From: Streptomyces sp. DvalAA-43
GTDB lineage: Bacteria; Actinomycetota; Actinomycetes; Streptomycetales; Streptomycetaceae
Direction of reading: 5' to 3'
Assembly: GCF_900091725.1 (NCBI RefSeq)
Contig: NZ_FMBW01000052.1
Coordinates: forward strand, 98,704 to 162,703
Length of the DNA: 64,000 bases
A model generated the notes under the pieces. That model was given only the letters and a program-made list of their open reading frames with translations. It had not been told where the DNA came from and searched no databases. Numbering within the stretch: position 1 is the first letter of the stretch; the number at the start of each line of letters is the position of its first letter. Of the stretch, positions 1-6,939 are shown piece after piece. A program made the position numbers and the translations under genes.

Positions 1-866
1 CGGTCCGCCGTCAGATGCAGCTCGTCGACCCGCTCCTCGGAGGCGAGCAGCGCTCCCGTCAGCGGCGCCGGAAGATCCAGTTCGGCGACCCTGCGCCCGA
101 CCGCGCCCGGCCCCAGGCCGAGCAGCTCCCGGCCCGCGTCGTTGATCAGCGCGATCCGCCGCCGCCCGTCGAGCATCAGGAGCCCCTCGCGCACCGCGTG
201 CAGCGTGGCCTGGTGGTAGTCGTGCAGCCGGCTCAGCTCGGCGGCGTTCATGCCGTGGGTGTGCCGCCGCAGCCGGGCGTTGATCACATACGTGCCGATG
301 CCGCCGAGCGCGAGCGCCCCGCCTGCCGCCAGCCCCAGCGCCCCGAGCTGCGCCCGCACCTGCGAGGAGACCCGCTCGACCGTGATGCCCGCACTGACCA
401 GACCGGTGATCCGGCCGCCGTCCCGGATCGGGGTGACGACCCGGATCGAGGGGCCGAGCGTGCCGGTGTACGTCTCGGAGAACGTCTCGCCGCGCAGCGC
501 CCGCGCGGTGTGCCCGAGGAACTCCTCGCCGATCCGCTGGGAGTCCGGGTGCGTCCAGCGGACCCGCTGCGGGGACATGATCGTCACGAAGGCGATCCCG
601 GTGTCCCTGCGGACCTTCTCCGCGTACGGCTGGAGCACGGCGGACGGGTCCGGGGTGCGGATCGCCTCCCGTACGGACGGCGAGTCGGCGATCGCCAGCG
701 CGGCCGCCCTGACCTGCCGGGCCGCGGTCTCCTTCGCCTGCTCGCTGCCGGAGGCGTAGGCGAAGAACGCGCACCCCGCGACCACCGCCGCCACCAGCAC
801 CACCTGCATGGCGAAGAGCTGACCGGCCAGGCTGCGCGGGCGGGTCCGGGGGCGGGGGAGACGCAT
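1..866 (-). CDS. Sensor histidine kinase, DcuS/CitA-like (N-terminal part, cut by left window edge)
   Basis: The 288 visible codons are the sensory half of a membrane histidine kinase. The protein starts MRLPRPRTRPRSLAGQLF, has a hydrophobic segment at about residues 15-40, an extracytoplasmic domain of about 120 residues, a second membrane segment near 165-185, and then a PAS-like stretch (LINDAGRELLGLGPGAVGRR). This matches the DcuS/CitA family, which senses C4-dicarboxylates or citrate. The catalytic DHp and ATPase domains lie beyond the left edge. The gene is divergent from a DctA-type transporter, which fits a dicarboxylate-sensing role; the partner response regulator is presumably further left. 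The assignment rests on architecture and context, not on visible catalytic motifs. Confidence 0.8.
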   Translation of the reverse strand, partial: MRLPRPRTRPRSLAGQLFAMQVVLVAAVVAGCAFFAYASGSEQAKETAARQVRAAALAIADSPSVREAIRTPDPSAVLQPYAEKVRRDTGIAFVTIMSPQRVRWTHPDSQRIGEEFLGHTARALRGETFSETYTGTLGPSIRVVTPIRDGGRITGLVSAGITVERVSSQVRAQLGALGLAAGGALALGGIGTYVINARLRRHTHGMNAAELSRLHDYHQATLHAVREGLLMLDGRRRIALINDAGRELLGLGPGAVGRRVAELDLPAPLTGALLASEERVDELHLTAD

Positions 867-1038
867 GGGCCCAGTCTGCCTGGCCGAAAACACATGAACG
901 AAATGCACGTAACGGTGACCGGCGTCACAGGGAGCGAGATATTCGCCAAGGGTTTTTTCGTCCGACGGCTCCGATCCGCCGGACAGCCCTTGCGCCCCCA
1001 GGGACGGGGAGCGACCCGGACGAGCCGAGGAGTACCCC
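867..1038. promoter_or_regulatory. Divergent promoter region, sensor kinase / dctA
   Basis: This 172-base gap separates two genes transcribed away from each other. It contains a dyad GTGAC-CGGC-GTCAC at 915-928 and an AT-richer stretch around 890-910 and 945-958. The dyad is a plausible binding site for the partner response regulator, but nothing in the window proves it. A ribosome-binding AGGAG at 1028-1032 precedes the GTG start of dctA. Confidence 0.4.
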
Positions 1039-2397
1039 GTGGGAGTGGCAGTCGCCAAGCGGGACCGCACGCACTATCTGTATCTGGCCGTGATCGCGGC
1101 GGTGGCGCTCGGCATTCTCGTGGGCTTCGCCGCCCCGGGCTTCGCCGTCGAGCTCAAGCCGATCGGCACCGGCTTCGTGAACCTGATCAAGATGATGATC
1201 TCGCCCATCATCTTCTGCACGATCGTGCTGGGCGTCGGATCGGTGCGCAAGGCCGCCAAGGTCGGCGCGGTCGGCGGTCTCGCCCTCGGCTACTTCCTGG
1301 TGATGTCGACCGTCGCGCTCGCCATCGGCCTGCTCGTCGGCAACCTCCTGGAGCCCGGCCAGGGCCTCCACCTCACCGAGGCCGTGCGCGCCGCGGGCGA
1401 GAAGCAGGCGGCCGGGGCGAGCGAGTCCACCGCCGACTTCCTGCTCGGCATCATCCCGACGACGATCGTCTCCGCCTTCACCCAGGGCGAGGTGCTCCAG
1501 ACCCTGCTCATCGCCCTGCTCGCGGGCTTCGCACTCCAGGCCATGGGCACGGCGGGCGAACCGGTGCTGCGCGGCATCGGCCACATCCAGCGCCTCGTCT
1601 TCCGGATCCTCGCCATGATCATGTGGGCGGCCCCGGTCGGAGCGTTCGGCGCGATGGCGGCGGTGGTCGGCGAGACCGGCGTCGACGCGCTGAAGTCCCT
1701 GGCGATCATCATGATCGGCTTCTACCTCACCTGCGCGATCTTCGTCTTCGTGGTGCTCGGCACCATCCTGCGGCTGGTCGCCGGGGTCAATCTGATCGCC
1801 CTGCTGAAGTACCTGGGCCGTGAGTTCCTGCTGATCCTCTCCACCTCCTCCTCCGAGTCCGCGCTGCCGCGGCTCATCGCGAAGATGGAGCACCTCGGGG
1901 TCAGCCGCCCGGTCGTCGGCATCACCGTGCCGACCGGCTACTCCTTCAACCTCGACGGCACCGCGATCTACCTCACGATGTCCTCGCTCTTCATCGCCAA
2001 CGCGATGGGCGACCCGCTGAGCGCCGGTGAGCAGGTCTCGCTGCTGCTCTTCATGATCGTCGCCTCGAAGGGCGCCGCCGGGGTCACCGGCGCGGGCCTG
2101 GCCACCCTCGCGGGCGGCCTCCAGTCGCACCGCCCCGGACTGGTCGACGGCGTCGGCCTGATCGTCGGCATCGACCGCTTCATGAGCGAGGCCCGCGCCA
2201 TGACCAACTTCGCGGGCAACGCGGTGGCCACCGTCCTGGTCGGCACCTGGACCAAGGAGATCGACAAGGAGCGGGTGGACAAGGTCCTCTCGGGCGCGCT
2301 CCCGTGGACCGAGCAGATGCTCAACCAGGACGCCGAGGGCGCGGACGTCCCGGAGCCGCGCGACGGCGACGGGAAGCCCGTCCTGACGAAGGCGTAG
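1039..2397 (+). CDS. dctA: C4-dicarboxylate:cation symporter DctA
   Basis: The 452-residue protein belongs to the dicarboxylate/amino acid:cation symporter (SDF) family and should import succinate, fumarate or malate with protons or sodium. It is strongly hydrophobic through about eight membrane segments. It carries the serine-rich hairpin STSSSESALP near residue 268 and the motif PTGYSFNLDGT near 297, both diagnostic of the DctA branch. Length is typical for DctA. The GTG start at 1039 is chosen because AGGAG lies six bases upstream. It is divergent from a DcuS/CitA-like kinase, so expression is probably substrate-induced through that system. A strong hairpin follows the stop codon, so it appears to be monocistronic. 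Confidence 0.93.
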   Translation: MGVAVAKRDRTHYLYLAVIAAVALGILVGFAAPGFAVELKPIGTGFVNLIKMMISPIIFCTIVLGVGSVRKAAKVGAVGGLALGYFLVMSTVALAIGLLVGNLLEPGQGLHLTEAVRAAGEKQAAGASESTADFLLGIIPTTIVSAFTQGEVLQTLLIALLAGFALQAMGTAGEPVLRGIGHIQRLVFRILAMIMWAAPVGAFGAMAAVVGETGVDALKSLAIIMIGFYLTCAIFVFVVLGTILRLVAGVNLIALLKYLGREFLLILSTSSSESALPRLIAKMEHLGVSRPVVGITVPTGYSFNLDGTAIYLTMSSLFIANAMGDPLSAGEQVSLLLFMIVASKGAAGVTGAGLATLAGGLQSHRPGLVDGVGLIVGIDRFMSEARAMTNFAGNAVATVLVGTWTKEIDKERVDKVLSGALPWTEQMLNQDAEGADVPEPRDGDGKPVLTKA

Positions 2398-2412
2398 ACG
2401 TACCGGGAACAC

Positions 2413-2450
2413 CGCTGAGGGGCCGTCGCGGAAGCGGCGGCCCCTCAGCG
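2413..2450 (+). terminator. Terminator after dctA
   Basis: Perfect inverted repeat CGCTGAGGGGCCG / CGGCCCCTCAGCG with a 12-base loop, 16 bases past the dctA stop. There is no U-tract, as is common in Streptomyces. Confidence 0.8.
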
Positions 2451-2454
2451 CTTG

Positions 2455-2474
2455 CCTTGACGTCCGCGTCAAGG
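2455..2474 (+). promoter_or_regulatory. MerR-type operator/promoter dyad
   Basis: Perfect dyad CCTTGACG-TCCG-CGTCAAGG ending 15 bases before the merR start codon. It contains a TTGAC -35-like element, so the dyad overlaps the promoter in the way MerR-family operators usually do. It most likely mediates autoregulation of the merR-trx pair; the placement of a -10 box downstream is not certain. Confidence 0.65.
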
Positions 2475-2489
2475 TCTACCGTCGAAGAC

Positions 2490-2894
2490 ATGCGAATCGG
2501 GGAGCTGGCCGAACAGGCCGGGACGACCACGCGGACTCTGCGGTACTACGAGTCACGCGGGCTGCTGCCCGCGCGGCGGGCCGACAACGGCTACCGCGCG
2601 TACGACGAGGACGATCTGCGGCTCGTCCAGCAGATCCGGACCCTTCAGGACTTCGGGTTCGAGCTGGAGGAGACCCGGCCGTTCGTCGAGTGCCTGCGCG
2701 CCGGTCACCCGGCCGGTGACGCCTGCCCCGCCTCGCTCGTCGTATACCGGCGCAAGCTCGACGAGCTCGACTCGCTCATCGAGCAGCTCCGGGCGGTCCG
2801 CGCCCAGGTGGGCGCGGAGCTCGCCAGGGCCGAACTGGAGGCCGGGGCGGCGCTGCCCGGCGGTCCGGAACCACGTTGTGAACTGGGAGGATGA
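2490..2894 (+). CDS. MerR family transcriptional regulator
   Basis: A 134-residue regulator starting MRIGELAEQAGTTTRTLRYY, which is a classic MerR winged helix-turn-helix (residues 1-70), followed by a dimerisation coiled coil (about 85-120). Cys68 and Cys79 flank the linker (ECLRAGHPAGDACPAS) and a third Cys sits at residue 130 near the C-terminus, which leaves open a thiol- or metal-responsive switch. The open frame extends upstream, but the start at 2490 is chosen because the family N-terminus begins exactly there and the operator dyad lies just before it. The thioredoxin gene starts three bases after its stop, so the two are co-transcribed. The effector cannot be read from sequence; a thiol-redox signal is an inference from the partner. 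Confidence 0.88.
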   Translation: MRIGELAEQAGTTTRTLRYYESRGLLPARRADNGYRAYDEDDLRLVQQIRTLQDFGFELEETRPFVECLRAGHPAGDACPASLVVYRRKLDELDSLIEQLRAVRAQVGAELARAELEAGAALPGGPEPRCELGG

Positions 2895-2897
2895 CAG

Positions 2898-3239
2898 ATG
2901 ATTCATGCAGAGGGTGTGGCCGAGGTCACCGACGCCACCTTCGACACGGAGGTGCTCGCGGCACAAGGCCCCGTCCTGGTCGAGTTCACCGCCGACTGGT
3001 GCGGCCCGTGCCGCCAGCTCGCCCCCGTGCTCAGCGCCGTCGCCACCGAGCTGGCCGGGCGCATGGAGGTCGTCCAGCTGGACATCGACACCAACCCGGC
3101 CATCGCCAGCCGGTACGCGGTGCTCTCGGCGCCGACCCTGATGGTCTTCCGCTCCGGCGAGCCCGTGAAGTCGATGGTCGGCGCCCGCCCCAAGCGCCGC
3201 CTGCTCCAGGAACTGGAGGACGTCTTCGCGACGGTGTGA
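2898..3239 (+). CDS. trxA: Thioredoxin
   Basis: A 113-residue thioredoxin that reduces protein disulfides in the cytoplasm using electrons from thioredoxin reductase. The active site WCGPC is at residues 34-38 (Cys35, Cys38) and the cis-proline is in SAPT at residue 79. Length is standard for a single thioredoxin domain without a signal peptide. GGAGG at 2886-2890 precedes the ATG by seven bases. It is transcribed with the MerR regulator immediately upstream, which suggests stress-inducible rather than housekeeping expression. No trxB lies next to it, so it probably uses a reductase encoded elsewhere. Confidence 0.94.
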   Translation: MIHAEGVAEVTDATFDTEVLAAQGPVLVEFTADWCGPCRQLAPVLSAVATELAGRMEVVQLDIDTNPAIASRYAVLSAPTLMVFRSGEPVKSMVGARPKRRLLQELEDVFATV

Positions 3240-3377
3240 GGCGGGGCGCCGCCCCACGGTGTCCTGCCTCCGGTCCGCCGATCGGACGGGGAACGTGGCC
3301 GATCGGCAGACGCGGCGGCGTGGTCGGTGCGCCTAGCGTCGTCCGGACCAGGCCACCACGCTTTGAGAGGAACGCCG

Positions 3378-4625
3378 ATGGGGCAGCGAGGGACGACCGG
3401 AGCGGCCGACGGCACGGCCGTGACCGGGGCGACCAAGGAGTTCGAGCCGGACGTCATGGACCTGTTCGTGAAGACGCTGCGCCGTGCGGTCGGGCGGGAG
3501 TTGTCGTCCGTGGGGACGGACACACTGCTGGCGGAGCTCGTGTCGGGGGACACGGACGCCGGTGAGACGATCGCCCCGGGCATACGGAAGGCCGGTTCGC
3601 TCAGCGGATCGATCGCCGGCCGGGCGGGCCGGGGCTGGGCGAGCGACGACGAAGCACCCGGTGCGCCGACCGGCGCCGGTGCGGAAGCCGGTCCGGACGC
3701 TGCCGACGCGCGAGAGGTGGACGCCGCCTGGCGTGAGGCACGGTGGCGCCTCGGACTGGGCTCGCGCGGACCGGCCGCGGACAGCGGCTCGGCGCTGCCC
3801 GGGATGAGCGGGGCGATGCGGGCGTGCCTGCTGCTCGCGCTCCGGTCGGCCCGCGCCGAGGGGACGGTCTCCGCGCGCTGCCGCCATGTGGCCCGCGCCC
3901 TGCTGGAGCTGCCGGACACCCGGGCGCGGGAAGCCCTGCTGCTGCAACGGCTGGACATCGCTGCCGCGTCGAGCGCGCTCGACCGACTGGACGCGCGCGC
4001 CGCGGCGGAGACCGAAGGGCCGGAATCCCGCGGCGTCACCCTTCTCCGCCGGGCCGGAACGCTGGGCAGGAGCGGCAACATCCTCTCCCGCGCCCTGACT
4101 TCATGGACCTCCGGGAGCAGCGTGAACGGCTCACCGGTTCTGTTCGCGGTGTCCGTCGAGGCCACGCGGCAGGCGGTACGGTGCGGGCGCGCCGCGGTCG
4201 AACCGGTGGATCTTCTGCTGGGGACGCCGGCGCTGGACCGGGCACTGTTCGTCTCCGGCCGCTCGCTGCCCGCGAGTCTGGCGGAGGCCAACTCCGCCGC
4301 AGCCCTGATGCGCCGACACGGCCTACGGCAGGACTCCCTGGTCTCAGCGGCGTCGGCGTCGGCGGGCCCGTACGCCGCCGCGCCCGACAGCGGCGGCGTA
4401 CGGCCGTCCGCCGCCGCCGAGCGGACCATGGCGAGGGCCCGGCTGACCGCCGCCGAGCAGGGATCGCCCACGGTCGGCACGGTCCACCTGCTGTCCGCGC
4501 TGCTCGACGAGACGGCGACGGACGCGGACGCCGGGGCCGGTGGCCAGGTCGTCGCGCTGCTCACCGAGGCCGGGGTGGACGTGGCCGCGCTGCGGGCGGA
4601 GCCGAGCCTCCGGCCGGGCGCATGA
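3378..4625 (+). CDS. Clp N-domain (ClpA/B-type) protein without ATPase
   Basis: A 415-residue protein with no P-loop. Its C-terminal half resembles the double Clp-N repeat that ClpA, ClpB and ClpC use to bind substrates and adaptors: one helical segment near VSVEATRQAVRCGRAAVEPVD and another near ERTMARARLTAAEQGSPTVG with VHLLSALLDE, the typical Clp-N pattern of an A/G-rich helix, then HLL.ALL. The first 150 residues are low-complexity and unassigned. The ATG at 3378 is preferred over an upstream in-frame start because GAGAGG ends seven bases before it. A histidine kinase and response regulator follow in the same direction, so the three probably act together. The role is unknown; an adaptor or sensor function is inference. 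Confidence 0.7.
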   Translation: MGQRGTTGAADGTAVTGATKEFEPDVMDLFVKTLRRAVGRELSSVGTDTLLAELVSGDTDAGETIAPGIRKAGSLSGSIAGRAGRGWASDDEAPGAPTGAGAEAGPDAADAREVDAAWREARWRLGLGSRGPAADSGSALPGMSGAMRACLLLALRSARAEGTVSARCRHVARALLELPDTRAREALLLQRLDIAAASSALDRLDARAAAETEGPESRGVTLLRRAGTLGRSGNILSRALTSWTSGSSVNGSPVLFAVSVEATRQAVRCGRAAVEPVDLLLGTPALDRALFVSGRSLPASLAEANSAAALMRRHGLRQDSLVSAASASAGPYAAAPDSGGVRPSAAAERTMARARLTAAEQGSPTVGTVHLLSALLDETATDADAGAGGQVVALLTEAGVDVAALRAEPSLRPGA

Positions 4626-4701
4626 CACCCGGGCCCGCCGGACGGCGCCCCCCTCGGCTACCGTTCCTCCCGGCACACCCGGAGGCGGGGCGGGGAAGAT
4701 C

Positions 4702-6207
4702 ATGAGTCAGGCGCCCGAGCGCACACGGCTGTCGAGCCCGGCCCGACGACCGGGGCGCGGACCGGCCGGTGTGCCGCGGTGGTTGCACCGCGAGGCGGTG
4801 GAGTGCTGGTCCGCGGTGCGTGCCGCCGAGCGCCGTACGGTCGTCACCGAGGGGCTGCTCTGCGCCCTGGTGGCGGCCATCGGTCTGCTGCCGCTGCCGC
4901 TGGTGCCCCCGGACCGGCTCGTACCGGCCGTCGTGGAGGCGCTGTGGGCGGCGATGCTCGTCCCCGCACGGCGCGCCCGGCCGGGCGCCGCGGTCCTGGG
5001 TTCCGCCGTGCTGGTCGTGGGGGACAACGTGTGGACCCTGGCGGTGGCGCCGCTCATCGTGCTGTCCGCCACCCGCCGCATCGCACCGGCACGGCGCGTG
5101 TGGCAGCTCGTCGGGGTGGCCTGTGCCGTCGTCGGTGTCCTGGCCCTCGCCCGTGGCGCGCTGGTCCGGACCGAGGCCCTGCTGCCGGAGCTGGCCGGGA
5201 ACGCGGTCTCGTGCGTGCTGCTCCTTCTCCTTCCGGCCCTGTCCGGCACCCTGTTGGGGCGGCGGCGCCCCCTGGTCAGCCTGTTGCGGGAACGCAACGC
5301 CTACCTGGAGCAGGCCCGCGCGCTCACCGCCGCGACGGCCCGGCTGGAGGAACGCACCCGGATCGCGGGGGAGATGCACGACCTCCTGGGACACCGGCTG
5401 AGCCTGATCTCGGTGCACGCCGGGGCGCTCGAACTCGGTGCCGCGCGCCAGGCACCCGCCCTCGCCGGGCAGGCCGAACTGCTCCGTGCGACAGCGGGCA
5501 CCGCCATGGAGGAACTGCGCGAGATCCTCGGCGTCCTGCGGCACGAGGACAGCCCCCGCGCGGCGGACGGAACCGGGGAGGAGACGGGTACGCGCGCGGA
5601 CATCGCCGCCCTCGTGGAGGAGTCCCGGCGGACCGGCGGCAGCGTCGGGCTGGACTGGTCCGTGCCCGACACGGCCGAGATGGATCCGCGTACGCGTCAG
5701 GCGATCCACCGAGTGGTCCGCGAAGGACTGACGAACGTACTGAAACACGCGTCCGGTGCGCCCACCGGGGTGGTGGTGCGAAGCACGGACCGGGGCGTCG
5801 ACGTGTCCGTGACCAACGAGGCGCCCCCTGCGTCCGGCCGCTCCCACGGGGGTAGCCGCAGCGGGCTGGCCGGCTGCCAGGAACGGGTCTCGCTGCTCGG
5901 CGGCACGTTCCGCGCGGGTCCCCTGACGAACGGTGGATTCCGTGTGACGGCCTGGCTCCCCACGCAAGGGAACGACCCCCTGGGATCCGCCGCGTCGCAG
6001 GAGGCCCTCGCCGGACCGGCTCCGGACGCGGCCCGCGTCCCACCCCACGGCACCGGACAGAGAGGAGCGCGCGCTCCGCTGCCGGACGAGATCCTGACCT
6101 GGCCGCGCGTCCTGGGATCGGGCTGCCTCGCCCTCCTGGTGACCCTGCCCACGACCGTCTTCCTCGCCGTACTGCTGGTCTACCAGGTCCTGAGTGCCGT
6201 CCCGTAA
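4702..6207 (+). CDS. Sensor histidine kinase (NarL-system, HisKA_3)
   Basis: A 501-residue membrane kinase. Four or five hydrophobic segments fill residues about 48-185. A coiled coil then leads into the dimerisation/phosphoacceptor helix with the phosphorylated His226 in GEMHDLLGH. The ATPase domain shows the N-box in EGLTNVLKHA and a glycine-rich GLAGCQERV. The protein ends with one more hydrophobic helix (about residues 470-497, LALLVTLPTTVFLAVLLVY), which is unusual because these kinases normally end with the ATPase domain. There is no extracytoplasmic sensor domain, so the signal is probably sensed within the membrane or through the Clp-N protein encoded upstream. The response regulator follows after 51 bases. 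Start chosen at 4702, where the hydrophilic N-terminus begins; the upstream sequence is weakly SD-like. Confidence 0.88.
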   Translation: MSQAPERTRLSSPARRPGRGPAGVPRWLHREAVECWSAVRAAERRTVVTEGLLCALVAAIGLLPLPLVPPDRLVPAVVEALWAAMLVPARRARPGAAVLGSAVLVVGDNVWTLAVAPLIVLSATRRIAPARRVWQLVGVACAVVGVLALARGALVRTEALLPELAGNAVSCVLLLLLPALSGTLLGRRRPLVSLLRERNAYLEQARALTAATARLEERTRIAGEMHDLLGHRLSLISVHAGALELGAARQAPALAGQAELLRATAGTAMEELREILGVLRHEDSPRAADGTGEETGTRADIAALVEESRRTGGSVGLDWSVPDTAEMDPRTRQAIHRVVREGLTNVLKHASGAPTGVVVRSTDRGVDVSVTNEAPPASGRSHGGSRSGLAGCQERVSLLGGTFRAGPLTNGGFRVTAWLPTQGNDPLGSAASQEALAGPAPDAARVPPHGTGQRGARAPLPDEILTWPRVLGSGCLALLVTLPTTVFLAVLLVYQVLSAVP

Positions 6208-6258
6208 CCCCTGGCGGGCGCACGACGACCGCGATGGCACCTCGCCTAGGATGGGCCG

Positions 6259-6912
6259 ATGATCCGAGCCCTGGTCGCCGACGACGAGGCGCTGATGCGC
6301 ACGGGAATCCGGCTGATCCTGGAGAACGCCGACGACATCGACGTGGTCGCCGAGGCGGGCAACGGCCGTGAGGCCGCCGAGGCATGCCGCGCCCAGGACA
6401 TCGATGTCGCCCTGCTCGACATCAAGATGCCGGGAGGGGACGGCATCGCCGCCGCCGAGGACATCGCGCGCCTCTCGCCCCGCACCTCCGTCGTGATGCT
6501 GACCGCGTTCGGCGAGGAAGCGAGCGTGACGCGCGCCCTGCGGGCCGGTGCCGGCGGATTCCTCCTCAAGGACACCGGCCCCGCCGAACTGATCCACGCG
6601 GTACGACTCGCGGCCCGGGGCGAACCGGTACTGGCCCCCCGGATCACCCGGCGGCTGCTGGAACGGCACGTGACGTCCGGCCGGGACACCGAGGCCGCGC
6701 TGCGCCGGACCGAAGAGCTGACCCCGGCCGAACGGGACGTCCTGCGGCTGCTGGGAACGGGCCTGTCCAACGCGGAGATCGCCGATCGGCTGTATCTGAG
6801 CGCCGGCACGGTCAAGGCGCACATCAGCCGGATCCTCACCCGCACCGGCTGCGCCAACCGCGTACAGGCCGCGGTCCTCGCCCACGACGCCGGCCTGCTC
6901 ACCGGTCGTTGA
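6259..6912 (+). CDS. Response regulator, NarL/FixJ family
   Basis: A 217-residue two-component regulator. The receiver domain occupies residues 1-120 with the acidic pair at Asp8/Asp9, the phosphoacceptor Asp54 in LLDIKMPGG and the conserved Lys in FLLKDT near 104. A LuxR-type helix-turn-helix follows (LTPAERDVLRLLGTGLSNAEIA, about residues 150-210). It is the direct partner of the upstream kinase, which has the matching HisKA_3 type. It converges on glgB with only 27 bases between stop codons, so read-through in either direction could produce antisense RNA. Target genes are unknown. Confidence 0.92.
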   Translation: MIRALVADDEALMRTGIRLILENADDIDVVAEAGNGREAAEACRAQDIDVALLDIKMPGGDGIAAAEDIARLSPRTSVVMLTAFGEEASVTRALRAGAGGFLLKDTGPAELIHAVRLAARGEPVLAPRITRRLLERHVTSGRDTEAALRRTEELTPAERDVLRLLGTGLSNAEIADRLYLSAGTVKAHISRILTRTGCANRVQAAVLAHDAGLLTGR

Positions 6913-6939
6913 GCCGTTCTCCGCGGCCCCGCGCCCCGC

